Of a stretch of DNA of 64,000 nucleotides, positions 50,159 through 58,163 are shown piece after piece. The translations under genes and the position numbers were made by a program. The stretch lies in the NCBI RefSeq assembly GCF_001620365.2, contig NZ_LQMT02000005.1:199904-263903 (forward strand). The letters run 5' to 3'. The notes beneath the pieces were generated by a model. It saw nothing but the letters and a program-made list of their open reading frames with translations. It was not told the origin of the DNA and ran no database searches. The first letter of the stretch is position 1; every line of letters starts with the position of its first letter. Source of the DNA: Amycolatopsis keratiniphila subsp. keratiniphila (GTDB lineage Bacteria; Actinomycetota; Actinomycetes; Mycobacteriales; Pseudonocardiaceae).

Positions 50159-51667
50159 GTGAAGATGCTCCACCGGCTGCTCGCCGAGGTACTCCTCGGC
50201 GGATTCGTCGCGGGCGTGACGGTCTTCCTCGCCGATCTGCTGCCGTCGTGGGGCTGGCCGGAGGTGTTCTCGCCGTCGGCGCCGGTGCTGGCCGCGGTGA
50301 TCGCCTGCGCCGTCGTGCCGGTGCTGCTGCGCCGCCGGTTCACGGTGGCCGCGCTGCTCGCCGCGACCGTGCTGTTCGGCCTGTTCCCCGCGACCGGCGT
50401 CGCGCTCGCGGTCGTCGCGCATACGGCGGGGGCCCGGGGGCGGCGGTGGCCGGTGTTCGGCCTCGCCGCGCTGCTGCCCGCCGCCGTCGTGCTGCTCACC
50501 CAGCCCGCTTTCCGCTGGCAGTACGTCCTCGTGGTGATCGCCGTTTCGACGGTCTCGTGCCTCGTCCTGCCCGCGCTGGCCGGGGCGATGCAGGCGCAGC
50601 AGGCGCGGCTGGTGGCGGCGTTGCGCGACCGAGCCCGGCTGGAGGAACGCTCGCGGCTCGCCGAGGAGATGCACGACCAGCTCGGGCACCGGCTCAGCCT
50701 CATCACGATGTTCTCCGGCGCGCTGGAGGTCGCCGCCGAGGGCAAGGATCCCGAGCTGCGGCAGGCCGCCGGGCACGTCCGGTCGACGGCCAAGGTCGCG
50801 CTCGAAGAACTGCGGGAGTCGCTCGGCATCCTGCGGCCGGGAGGGGAGCCCGCCGAGCCCGCGGAAGCCACCGACGCCGCCGGTACGAAGGCCGACATCG
50901 AGGGCCTGGTGGCGTCGTCGCGCGACGCCGGCCTCGATGTGGCGTTCGACTGGCGCGGTTCCGACCTCGACGGCGTCCGGCCGCCGGTCCGCCGGGCCGT
51001 GCACCGCCTGGTGCGGGAGGCGCTGACCAACGTGCACAAGCATGCCGCCGGGGCTTCGGTGACCGTCGTCGTCGACCACGGGCCCGACCTGGTGAAGGTC
51101 GTGGTGCGCAACAGTGCCGAGCAGGTGGCGGCGGAGCGGCTGCCCGGCACCGGGCGTGGGCTGGGCGGCCTGCGTGAACGGGTCCGCCTCCTCGGCGGGA
51201 CGTTCACGGCCGGGCCGGATCCGGAAGGCGGCTTCGCCGTCACGGCCGGCCTGCCGAAACGGGCGAACGCGCCACTCGCCGAAGAGACGGCTGAAGAGCG
51301 GCCGGGCCGGATCCAGGCCGGTCTGCTGCTGACGACCGGTCTGGCCGCCGTCGCCGCGTTGCTGCTGACCACGCTCGCCTTCGTGCCGCCACTCACGCCG
51401 GCCGACCACGAGGATCCGCTGACCAGCGTGAAGATCGGGATGACGCCGGAGGAGGTCGAGGCGTGGTTCGGCCCGAACGAACCCGCGGCGCACGCCGCCG
51501 CGGAGGGATACGAGCCGCCGATACCCGGCGACAGCTACTGCGTCTACGTCGCGGCCGCCGATCCGCCCGACGCGGCGACCGCCGCGATCTTCCGGTTCTG
51601 CTTCGGCGACCGGGGTTTGGTGGACAAGACCTGGTTCGAGGTCCCCGTACCGGAGGAGACGCCGTGA
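50159..51667 (+). CDS. Sensor histidine kinase (NarL-type) with extra C-terminal domain
   Basis: A 502-residue kinase. Residues ~1-135 have about four membrane helices. HisKA_3 follows with phospho-acceptor His ~172 in LAEEMHDQLGHRLSL, then an ATPase domain (VREALTNVHKHA, GTGRGLGGLRERV). After it come a further membrane helix (~residues 382-402) and a ~90-residue tail with KIGMTPEEVEAWFGPNEP and two Cys (SYCVY, FRFCFG), recalling BamE/SmpA-like modules. The tail would lie outside the membrane, which is unusual. GTG 50159; its stop overlaps the response regulator. Confidence 0.88.
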   Translation: MKMLHRLLAEVLLGGFVAGVTVFLADLLPSWGWPEVFSPSAPVLAAVIACAVVPVLLRRRFTVAALLAATVLFGLFPATGVALAVVAHTAGARGRRWPVFGLAALLPAAVVLLTQPAFRWQYVLVVIAVSTVSCLVLPALAGAMQAQQARLVAALRDRARLEERSRLAEEMHDQLGHRLSLITMFSGALEVAAEGKDPELRQAAGHVRSTAKVALEELRESLGILRPGGEPAEPAEATDAAGTKADIEGLVASSRDAGLDVAFDWRGSDLDGVRPPVRRAVHRLVREALTNVHKHAAGASVTVVVDHGPDLVKVVVRNSAEQVAAERLPGTGRGLGGLRERVRLLGGTFTAGPDPEGGFAVTAGLPKRANAPLAEETAEERPGRIQAGLLLTTGLAAVAALLLTTLAFVPPLTPADHEDPLTSVKIGMTPEEVEAWFGPNEPAAHAAAEGYEPPIPGDSYCVYVAAADPPDAATAAIFRFCFGDRGLVDKTWFEVPVPEETP

Positions 51668-52317
51668 TCCGGGTCCTGCTCGCCGACGACGAACCGCTGC
51701 TCCGCGCGGGCGCGCGGCTCCTGCTGAACCAGGCGGGAGACATCGAGGTCGTGGCCGAGGCCTCGGACGGCGCGGAGGCGATCGACGTCGTGCGGCGGAT
51801 GCCCGTGGACGTGGCGCTGATGGACATCCGGATGCCCGGGACGGACGGGCTCGCCGCGGTCGAGGAGATCGCCCGTGAGGTGCGGGTCATCATGCTCACC
51901 ACGTTCGGGGACGAGGCCTACGTGGCCCGCGCCCTGCGCGCGGGAGCGGCCGGCTTCCTGCTCAAGGACACCGATCCGGCGCAGCTCATCCAGGCGGTGC
52001 GGTCCGCGGCCGCCGGCGAGGCGGTGCTGTCACCCCGGATCGCGCAGCAGGTCATCGACCGGTTTCGCGACGCCGACGCGGCGGACGCCGACAACGCCGC
52101 ACGGGCCCGGCGGAAGATCGAGGCGTTGACCGCCAGAGAACTCGAGGTCCTGGTGCGCGTGGGGCGGGGACTCGGCAACGCGGAGATCGCGGGGGAGCTG
52201 AGGCTGTCGAACGGCACGGTGAAGATCCACGTCAGCCGGATCCTCGCCAAGCTGGGCTGCGCGAACCGCGTCCAGGCCGCGATCCTCGCGCACGACGCGG
52301 GCATTCTGCGCGGTTGA
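51664..52317 (+). CDS. NarL/LuxR-type response regulator
   Basis: A 217-residue regulator. Receiver with Asp8/Asp9 acidic pair and phospho-acceptor Asp54 (VALMDIRMPGTDG), Thr in MLTTFGDE and Lys in FLLKDTDP. C-terminal LuxR helix-turn-helix: LTARELEVLVRVGRGLGNAEIAGELRLSNGTVKIHVSRILAKLG. GTG 51664 overlaps the kinase stop (GTGA), so the pair is coupled. Targets unknown; the flanking secreted peptidase and phosphatase are candidates. Confidence 0.93.
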   Translation: MIRVLLADDEPLLRAGARLLLNQAGDIEVVAEASDGAEAIDVVRRMPVDVALMDIRMPGTDGLAAVEEIAREVRVIMLTTFGDEAYVARALRAGAAGFLLKDTDPAQLIQAVRSAAAGEAVLSPRIAQQVIDRFRDADAADADNAARARRKIEALTARELEVLVRVGRGLGNAEIAGELRLSNGTVKIHVSRILAKLGCANRVQAAILAHDAGILRG

Positions 52318-52334
52318 ACGAGCTCCCGTTCTCT

Positions 52335-52353
52335 GTTAGGAAAGGTTCCTAAC
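52335..52353 (+). promoter_or_regulatory. Perfect palindrome upstream of the alkaline phosphatase gene
   Basis: GTTAGGAA-AGG-TTCCTAAC, perfect 8-3-8, 15 bases before the start codon and just before the ribosome site. The cellulase gene has the same palindrome at 12389-12407, so one regulator may control both secreted enzymes. Confidence 0.6.
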
Positions 52354-52367
52354 TAACGGGAGGCGAT

Positions 52368-53576
52368 GTGCGCGGACGTGGTCTTGCGGCGGCGACGGTG
52401 CTGGTGGTCCTGTGCGGTGGCTCGGCAGCCGTCGCGGACACGACGACGGCGGGATCCGGCGCGCGGAACATCATCTACATCCAGGGCGACGGTCTCGGCC
52501 TCGGCCAGCGGGATCTGCTGCGGCTGGCGCTCAAGGGCAAGAACGGCAGGCTCGCGATGGACGGGCTCGCGGCCACCGGTCTCGTGCGGACGGCTTCGGA
52601 CGACCCCGGCGAGATCGTCACCGACTCCGCCGCGGCGGCCACCGCGCTCGCGACCGGGCACAAGACGCGCAACGGCGCGGTCGGCGTCGACGGCAACGGG
52701 CGTCCGCTGGAGACGATCCTCGAACGGGCGAAGCGGGCGGGGAAGTCGACCGGCCTGGTCACCACCGCGCAGGTGACGGGCGCGTCGCCGGCGGCCTTCG
52801 CGGCGCACGTGCCCAGCCGGGACTCGCAGAGCGACATCGCGAAGCAGTACATCGAGAACAGCCGTCCGGACGTTTTGCTCGGCGGCGGCGAGGACTGGTG
52901 GTATCCCCAGGGGAACCCCGGGCTCTGGCCGGACAAGCCGGGGGAGGAGAGCCGCAGCCCCTACGGCAACCTGGTCGAACGCGCGCAGCGGACCGGCTAC
53001 ACCTACGTGCGCGACGGCGACGAACTGCGGGCCACGCGGGCGAACCGGATCCTCGGCCTGTTCGCGAACGAGGACATGGTCGACTACGGCCCCGACGGCG
53101 TCGGGAAGTACGCGCCGCGGGTGCCGCTCCAGCAGATGGCACGCAAGGCGCTGGACACCCTCTCGAAGAACCCGCGCGGCTTCTTCCTGTTCCTGGAGGA
53201 AGAGGGGACCGACGGGATGTCGCACGAGAACAACGCGCACGGCGTGATCGACGCGGGCCGCGCGCTCGACGCCACCGTCGCCGAGGTCCTGCGGTTCGTC
53301 CGCACGCACCCCGACACGCTGGTGATCATCGGCGGCGATCACGAGACCGGCGGACTGAGCATCGAGAACTACGACGCCTCCGACACCGACCCGGACCAGG
53401 ACGGTCCTTTCGACGTACCGGGTTCGAAGCTTCGGTTCACTGTGGACTGGACGACCCACGACCACACCGGCGCCGACACCCCGGTCACCGCCGAAGGCCC
53501 CGGCTCCACTCGCTTGGGCGGCACCGTCCAGAACACCGACGTCCACTGGGTGATGCGGCTGGCGAGCGGTCTCTGA
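52368..53576 (+). CDS. Secreted alkaline phosphatase (PhoA superfamily)
   Basis: A 402-residue exported phosphomonoesterase. Signal peptide: residues 1-23 (ends SAAVADTT). Catalytic Ser87 in EIVTDSAAAATALATG; metal residues in IIYIQGDGLG, FLEEEGTDGMSHENN and IIGGDHETGG, and a late His in WTTHDHTGADTPV. All expected metal positions appear present. It would release phosphate from organic esters outside the cell. GTG 52368 follows GGGAGG closely. Preceded by the GTTAGGAA palindrome, not by an obvious PHO box. Confidence 0.92.
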   Translation: MRGRGLAAATVLVVLCGGSAAVADTTTAGSGARNIIYIQGDGLGLGQRDLLRLALKGKNGRLAMDGLAATGLVRTASDDPGEIVTDSAAAATALATGHKTRNGAVGVDGNGRPLETILERAKRAGKSTGLVTTAQVTGASPAAFAAHVPSRDSQSDIAKQYIENSRPDVLLGGGEDWWYPQGNPGLWPDKPGEESRSPYGNLVERAQRTGYTYVRDGDELRATRANRILGLFANEDMVDYGPDGVGKYAPRVPLQQMARKALDTLSKNPRGFFLFLEEEGTDGMSHENNAHGVIDAGRALDATVAEVLRFVRTHPDTLVIIGGDHETGGLSIENYDASDTDPDQDGPFDVPGSKLRFTVDWTTHDHTGADTPVTAEGPGSTRLGGTVQNTDVHWVMRLASGL

Positions 53577-53607
53577 GCCCGATGCGCGCTTCGGTTACGG
53601 TTCCTTC

Positions 53608-54528
53608 ATGGACCTTGTGCGCCGCATCGACCGCGCCGCGGGTGAATTCCTGCTGTTCGCTCTGACCCCACCGCGTCTGGCCACCGCTCAGGAACGCGTC
53701 CAACAGATCGCCGACGCCACCATGGCCCGCTTGCGCCCGTTGAATCTCGACGGCCTGATCCTCTACGACATCGACGACGAAGCGGCCCGGAACCCCGCGC
53801 GGCGCCCGTTCCCGTTCGTACCGACCCACGACCCCGCGAACTATCTCGCGGACAACTTCACGAACTGGCGGACCCCCGTCATCGTCTACCGGGCGGTCGG
53901 GAAATACACGCCGTCGGAGCTGCGGACCTGGCTGGCGGCCCAGGATCCGGCGCGGGTGATGACGGTTCTCGTCGGCGCGTCGTCCAGCAAGATCGACACC
54001 ATGACATCACTCGCGGATGCCCAAGCACTGCGGCGTGACGTCAACCCCGGCCTGTCGCTCGGCGGCGTCGCGATCCCGGAACGGCACAGCCGCCGGGACG
54101 ACGAACATCTGCGACTGCTGGCGAAACAGGACGCCGGTTGCCGGTTCTTCGTGACCCAGGTGGTCTACGACGTCAACGCGGCGAAGAACCTCGTCTCCGA
54201 CTACCACTACGAATGCGTCGCGCGCGGACGAGCACCCGTGCCGATCGTCTTCACCTTCTCGGTCTGCGGATCGTTGAAGACACTCGACTTCCTGCGGTGG
54301 CTGGGCGTCGACGTGCCGCGGTGGATCGAGAACGACCTCAAGCACGCCGCCGACACCCTCGAAGCGTCGTATCAGCTGGCCCTCGCGGCGGCTACCGAAC
54401 TGATGACCTACTGCCGCGGCCTGGGCGTCCCGTTCGGCATCAACGTCGAAAGCGTGTCGATCAGGCGGGAAGAGATCGAGGCGTCCGTACGGCTCGCCGA
54501 ACGACTTCGGGCGGAGATCAAGGGCTGA
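53608..54528 (+). CDS. Methylenetetrahydrofolate reductase-like protein
   Basis: A 306-residue TIM-barrel protein resembling the MTHFR family (LLFALTPPRL near the start, DDEHLRLLAKQDAGCRFFVTQVVYD, GVPFGINVESVSIRREEIEAS near the end). Canonical MTHFR begins FEFFPP with a catalytic Glu; here the position reads FALTPP, so the Glu is missing. It may be a divergent MTHFR, as actinobacteria have noncanonical forms, or act on another folate. ATG 53608, 31 bases after the phosphatase. A strong hairpin follows. Confidence 0.72.
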   Translation: MDLVRRIDRAAGEFLLFALTPPRLATAQERVQQIADATMARLRPLNLDGLILYDIDDEAARNPARRPFPFVPTHDPANYLADNFTNWRTPVIVYRAVGKYTPSELRTWLAAQDPARVMTVLVGASSSKIDTMTSLADAQALRRDVNPGLSLGGVAIPERHSRRDDEHLRLLAKQDAGCRFFVTQVVYDVNAAKNLVSDYHYECVARGRAPVPIVFTFSVCGSLKTLDFLRWLGVDVPRWIENDLKHAADTLEASYQLALAAATELMTYCRGLGVPFGINVESVSIRREEIEASVRLAERLRAEIKG

Positions 54529-54552
54529 ACCCCGAGACCCATGCCGGGTGGT

Positions 54553-54589
54553 GACCGTGGCGCCGGGCGGAGGGCTCGGCGCCACGGTC
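54553..54589. terminator. Bidirectional terminator hairpin
   Basis: Perfect 12-base arms GACCGTGGCGCC (54553-54564) and GGCGCCACGGTC (54578-54589), loop 13, between convergent stops at 54528 and 54595. Confidence 0.7.
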
Positions 54590-54594
54590 TCAGC

Positions 54595-54987
54595 TCAGCA
54601 CTTCTTCGTGGAGCCGCCGTTGCTGAGGTACTTGTCGGAGAACCAGCCTTCGCGTTGTGTGCCCGCGACACGTCCCCACGTCCAGGTACTCACGCCGCCG
54701 ACCGATTCACCGGAAGTCCAGCAGTGGTAGTAGATCAGCGTGTTGTCGCCTGCTTGTCCCAGTGCGGAGCAGTTGGTGTGCGGCCCGGACCGATAGCGCA
54801 GTACGGTCGTCGTCCGGCCGGAGCCGCTGTCCTTGTTCGAATGCGAGTGACTGCAGCTCAGGGTCTGAACCGGTTCGTTCCGCGTGCCCGCGGGTGCGGC
54901 CGTGGCCGTCCCGCTGACGTCGGCCAGTGTCGTCACGACCACGGCAGGCAAGGTGAGCAAGGCGCGGCGTAGCGATTTTCTCATCAT
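54595..54987 (-). CDS. Small secreted protein, SH3-like
   Basis: About 130 residues. Signal peptide: residues 1 to ~31 (MRKSLRR, hydrophobic core, TATAAPA). The mature part has YRSGPHTNCSALGQAGDNTLIYYHCWTSG and WGRVAGTQREGWFSDKYLSNGGS, the layout of bacterial SH3 (SH3_3) domains, with four cysteines probably in disulfides. Such proteins may bind cell wall or act outside the cell; function unknown. Start ATG 54987 or 54984. It is divergent from a large ArsR-like regulator. DNA here is lower in G+C than the surroundings. Confidence 0.75.
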   Translation of the reverse strand: MMRKSLRRALLTLPAVVVTTLADVSGTATAAPAGTRNEPVQTLSCSHSHSNKDSGSGRTTTVLRYRSGPHTNCSALGQAGDNTLIYYHCWTSGESVGGVSTWTWGRVAGTQREGWFSDKYLSNGGSTKKC

Positions 54988-55142
54988 TCTCTCTTTCGAA
55001 TGGTCTTTTCCGATGTGAACGTATGTGCCGTCGTGAATGCGGTTTCCAGTGGATCGCATGGCCAGTTTCTGGCAGTCTCGACTGTGCCGCCATGTGTTCA
55101 ACCACAACCGAAACATGCGGTGGAGCCGAGTCTGGGGATGAC

Positions 55143-56141
55143 GTGCTGAAGGTTGTTTTCACCGCGGAAGACCTGCTGAAGGTCACTGTTGCGGACACTC
55201 CGGCTCCGCTGATGGAACTGGTCCTCGCGCTGATGACGCTGCAGCGCCACGACAATTGCCACGTTTTCGGTGGCTGGCGAAGACGGACGATACGTAATCT
55301 GCCAGTGCGTGCCGAGCCGCTACTGCAATTGCTGTCTCCCGCCGGTATCGGGCCGCTGTTCCTCGACCCGCCGAGTACCGGGCTGGACGATGGTTTGGCC
55401 CAGGTTCTCGCTACCGACCGAGCGGTGGTCGAGGCGGAGTTGCGGCGGATCTGCGCGAGCGGACGGCCGCGGACCGCCTGGATTCGACAGCTCGCCGTAC
55501 GGGATCGCCACGCCTGGCGCATCCTCGAGCAGGCCATCACGGCAGCGCACAGGCACGTCTTGGCCGCGGAGTGGCCACGGCTCCGGTCTGCCTTCCACGC
55601 CGAAACCGCCTGGCGCACGCATTTCCTTGCCCGGCACGGGCTCGAGCGCACCCTCACCGGTCTGTCCACCGGGTTGCGGTGGCGCGGCATGAGCCTGGAA
55701 ATCGATGCGCCCGGCGTTGACAGGGAAGTGACGTTGCGCGGTGAAGGCGTGGTGCTCCTGCCGTCACTGCTGTGGGCGGGCCGGGTTCTCGTGGCGCCGC
55801 AGCCTGCGGGGCCTGCGTTGGTCGTCTACCCGGCTCTCACTCCGCTTCCCTTGCACGACAACGACACGGTCGGCGATCCGCTCGCGGCACTGCTGGGCGG
55901 CACACGAGCGGATACCTTGCGTGCCCTGACGAAGCCACACACCACGACCGAACTCGCGCGCGCTCTGCATGTCTCCGTGCCTGCCGCTTCGGTGCAAGCC
56001 CGGACCCTGCGCGACGCCCGGCTGATCACCACCCATCGCGACGGCAAAGCCGTCCTGCATTGGTGCACGCCACTGGGCGTCAGTTTGATCGCCGCTCCGG
56101 CGGCCGAGCCGGTGGAGGCCGCCGGCCGGGTAGGCACTTGA
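55143..56141 (+). CDS. Large ArsR-like winged-helix regulator
   Basis: A 332-residue regulator of the actinobacterial group with a long N-terminal domain (LLKVTVADTPAPLMELVLALMTLQRHD, FGGWRRRTIRNLP) and a C-terminal ArsR-type helix-turn-helix (LRALTKPHTTTELARALHVSVPAASVQARTLRDARLITTHRDG). Targets in this group are largely unknown. GTG 55143 follows TGGGGAT weakly; the reading frame is open from 55023. It faces the SH3-like secreted protein gene, a probable target. The broken regulator at 61793-62389 is a paralogue. Confidence 0.8.
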   Translation: MLKVVFTAEDLLKVTVADTPAPLMELVLALMTLQRHDNCHVFGGWRRRTIRNLPVRAEPLLQLLSPAGIGPLFLDPPSTGLDDGLAQVLATDRAVVEAELRRICASGRPRTAWIRQLAVRDRHAWRILEQAITAAHRHVLAAEWPRLRSAFHAETAWRTHFLARHGLERTLTGLSTGLRWRGMSLEIDAPGVDREVTLRGEGVVLLPSLLWAGRVLVAPQPAGPALVVYPALTPLPLHDNDTVGDPLAALLGGTRADTLRALTKPHTTTELARALHVSVPAASVQARTLRDARLITTHRDGKAVLHWCTPLGVSLIAAPAAEPVEAAGRVGT

Positions 56142-56151
56142 CCGTGCCGGG

Positions 56152-56751
56152 TCAGCCGTCCTTGTTTCCCGGCTGCGCGGCGAGGACTTTGGTGACGAAG
56201 TTCGCCAACTGTGCCCGCATTCCTTCCCGCGGAATACGCGAGTCTCCGGTCAGGTGCTCGACAAGGTCGGCTCGTGTGGCGGCGAGCAGGGCATGGGCGG
56301 TGAAGTCGCTGTCAGCCAGACCAGGGATCTGCTCCAGTACGTCTCGGAGCAGGCTGTGCCACCGCTCGTAGTGCTCGGCCCGGTACGGGCTGGTGCTTCC
56401 GCTTTCCTCCAGGGCCAGCGCGAGGCGCCGGTTGTCGAGTTTGAAGCACAGGACGGCATCGAGCAGGGCGGGCACGCGATCCCGCGGTGGGGTCGCGGGC
56501 CCCAGGGGAGGCGGGCCTGCCTCGACGGCCTCCCTGATCGGTTCGAGCCGTGCCTCGTACAGCGCACGGAGCAGGCCGGCGCGGTCCCCGAAAGCCCGGA
56601 AGAGCGTGCCCTTGCCGACGCCGGCCGCGGCCGCGACGTCGGCCATCGTGACGTCCTCGGGGCTCTCGTGGCGCGCGAAAAGTGAGTCGGCGGCCTTGAG
56701 CACGGCCTCCTGGTTGCGGGCGGCGTCCTTGCGGGACCTGGGCTCCGGCAT
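56152..56751 (-). CDS. TetR-family repressor
   Basis: A 199-residue regulator with helix-turn-helix VTMADVAAAAGVGKGTLFRAFGDRAGLLRALYEARL. The C-terminal domain is of normal length. Two near-identical 15-base palindromes lie between it and the divergent NTF2-like gene, one inside the promoter, so it very probably represses the NTF2/NmrA pair and itself. ATG 56751 follows GAGGAGC. Its stop is 11 bases from the convergent ArsR-like gene. Confidence 0.9.
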   Translation of the reverse strand: MPEPRSRKDAARNQEAVLKAADSLFARHESPEDVTMADVAAAAGVGKGTLFRAFGDRAGLLRALYEARLEPIREAVEAGPPPLGPATPPRDRVPALLDAVLCFKLDNRRLALALEESGSTSPYRAEHYERWHSLLRDVLEQIPGLADSDFTAHALLAATRADLVEHLTGDSRIPREGMRAQLANFVTKVLAAQPGNKDG

Positions 56752-56764
56752 GCTCCTCCTCGGC

Positions 56765-56814
56765 TTTACAAAGCGGACTCGGGGTCCGTATTGTTGGAAC
56801 GGACCCGAGGTCCG
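56765..56814 (+). promoter_or_regulatory. NTF2/NmrA promoter with tandem TetR operators
   Basis: TTTACA (56765-56770), 18-base spacer, TATTGT (56789-56794) form a promoter. Palindromes CGGAC-TCGGG-GTCCG (56774-56788) and CGGAC-CCGAG-GTCCG (56800-56814) lie 26 bases centre to centre, the first filling the spacer and the second just past the transcription start. Confidence 0.65.
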
Positions 56815-56838
56815 GATTCTGTGAACTGGAGAATACCC

Positions 56839-57264
56839 ATGCCCGCACCGGCTTCACCCACGGAGCTCTACCGCCACAGCCTGCGGCTGCTGCTCGACAA
56901 GGATATTTCCGCGTGGGTCGACCTATGGTCCGACGAGGGCACCATGGAGTTCCCGTTCGCGCCCGACGGCTGGCCCAAGCGTCTGGAAGGCAAGCAGGCC
57001 GTCGCCGCCTACATGCGCCACTATCCCGATCACGTCGAGCTGCACGACTTCCCCGGCCTGCGGATCCATCAGACGACCGATCCGGAGACCATCGTGGTCG
57101 AGATGCGCGGCGTCGGCCGCCTGGTGGAGACGGACGCCCCTTTCGACATGACGTACATCGCCGTCGTGACCGTCCATGAGGGGCGCATAACGTCCTACCG
57201 CGACTACTGGAACCCCCTCGCCGTCCAGGAATCCGGCGCCGACTTCATCGGGAGCAGCCGATGA
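56839..57264 (+). CDS. NTF2/SnoaL-like protein
   Basis: A 141-residue cone-shaped NTF2 fold (LYRHSLRLLLDKDISAWVDLWSDEGTMEFPFAPDGWPKRLEGKQAVAAYM and ITSYRDYWNPLAV). Members are isomerases, cyclases, hydrolases or ligand binders; no catalytic set is diagnostic here. ATG 56839 follows CTGGAGA. Its stop overlaps the NmrA-like gene by 4 bases, so the two are coupled under TetR control, perhaps for detoxifying or degrading a small ketone or ester. Confidence 0.85.
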   Translation: MPAPASPTELYRHSLRLLLDKDISAWVDLWSDEGTMEFPFAPDGWPKRLEGKQAVAAYMRHYPDHVELHDFPGLRIHQTTDPETIVVEMRGVGRLVETDAPFDMTYIAVVTVHEGRITSYRDYWNPLAVQESGADFIGSSR

Positions 57265-58163
57265 CCGCCGACGGAACCACTCTGGTCATCGGTGCCACCG
57301 GTACCACCGGAAGCCGCATCGCGGCCCGGCTGGCGGCCGCGGACCACCGCGTCAAAGCCGCCAGCCGCCGGGCCACACCGGTCTCCGGCGCCGAGCCGGT
57401 CGCCTTCGATTGGTACGACCCGACCACCCATGCGGCCGCCCTCGACGGCGCCGACCGCCTCTACCTCATACCGCCTTTGGGCGACTCCGACCCCGCGGCG
57501 ACCATGCTTCCGTTTCTCCGGCAGGCCCGCACCGCCGGTGTGCGCCGCGCGGTGTTGCTGAGCTCCTCGGCCATCCCGGAGGGCGGCCCGGCGGTGGGAA
57601 AGGTGCACCAGGCCCTGCCCGGTCTCTTCGCTCAGTGGGCGGTACTGCGGCCCTCGTGGTTCATGCAGAACTTCACCGGCGCGCACGCGCACGCCCGCAG
57701 CATCCGTGACGAGGGCGTCATCTGGACCGCCGCCGAAAACGGCCGCGTCGGCTTCGTCGACGCGGCCGACATCGCGGCCGTCACCGTACGCGCGCTGACC
57801 GATGAGCAGGCCCCCAACACCGATCTCGTCCTGACCGGACCCGAGACACTCGGCCACGACGACATCGCCACGATCATCACAGAGGTCACCGGCCGCCCCG
57901 TCGTCCACCGCCGTCTGTCCTTCGAGCGGATGCGCGATCGCCTCACGGCGGAGGTGCCGGTGGAGTTCGCCGCAATGCTGGCCGGCATGGACCGTGCCAT
58001 CGCCGAAGGGGCGGAAGACCGTGTCACCGGCAACGTCCAGCGGCTCACCGGTCGGCCCCCGTACACCTTTCAGGCCCACGTTGAGAGGGAGATGCGATAC
58101 CGCACGCCAGGGTGTGGACAGGAGCCCGGCGGTCATGTTGGGTTGGGACCGGGCCGAACCTGA
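57261..58163 (+). CDS. NmrA/NAD(P)-binding quinone oxidoreductase-like protein
   Basis: A 300-residue Rossmann-fold protein of the NmrA/QorB type (LVIGATGTTGSRIAARLAAADHRVKAASRR; LRPSWFMQNFTGAHAHARSI). ATG 57261 overlaps the NTF2 stop. The last ~20 residues (YRTPGCGQEPGGHVGLGPGRT) do not look like family sequence and overlap the start of the transporter gene, so the natural end may have been lost at a junction near 58095. Likely NADPH-dependent reductase; substrate unknown. Confidence 0.85.
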   Translation: MTADGTTLVIGATGTTGSRIAARLAAADHRVKAASRRATPVSGAEPVAFDWYDPTTHAAALDGADRLYLIPPLGDSDPAATMLPFLRQARTAGVRRAVLLSSSAIPEGGPAVGKVHQALPGLFAQWAVLRPSWFMQNFTGAHAHARSIRDEGVIWTAAENGRVGFVDAADIAAVTVRALTDEQAPNTDLVLTGPETLGHDDIATIITEVTGRPVVHRRLSFERMRDRLTAEVPVEFAAMLAGMDRAIAEGAEDRVTGNVQRLTGRPPYTFQAHVEREMRYRTPGCGQEPGGHVGLGPGRT

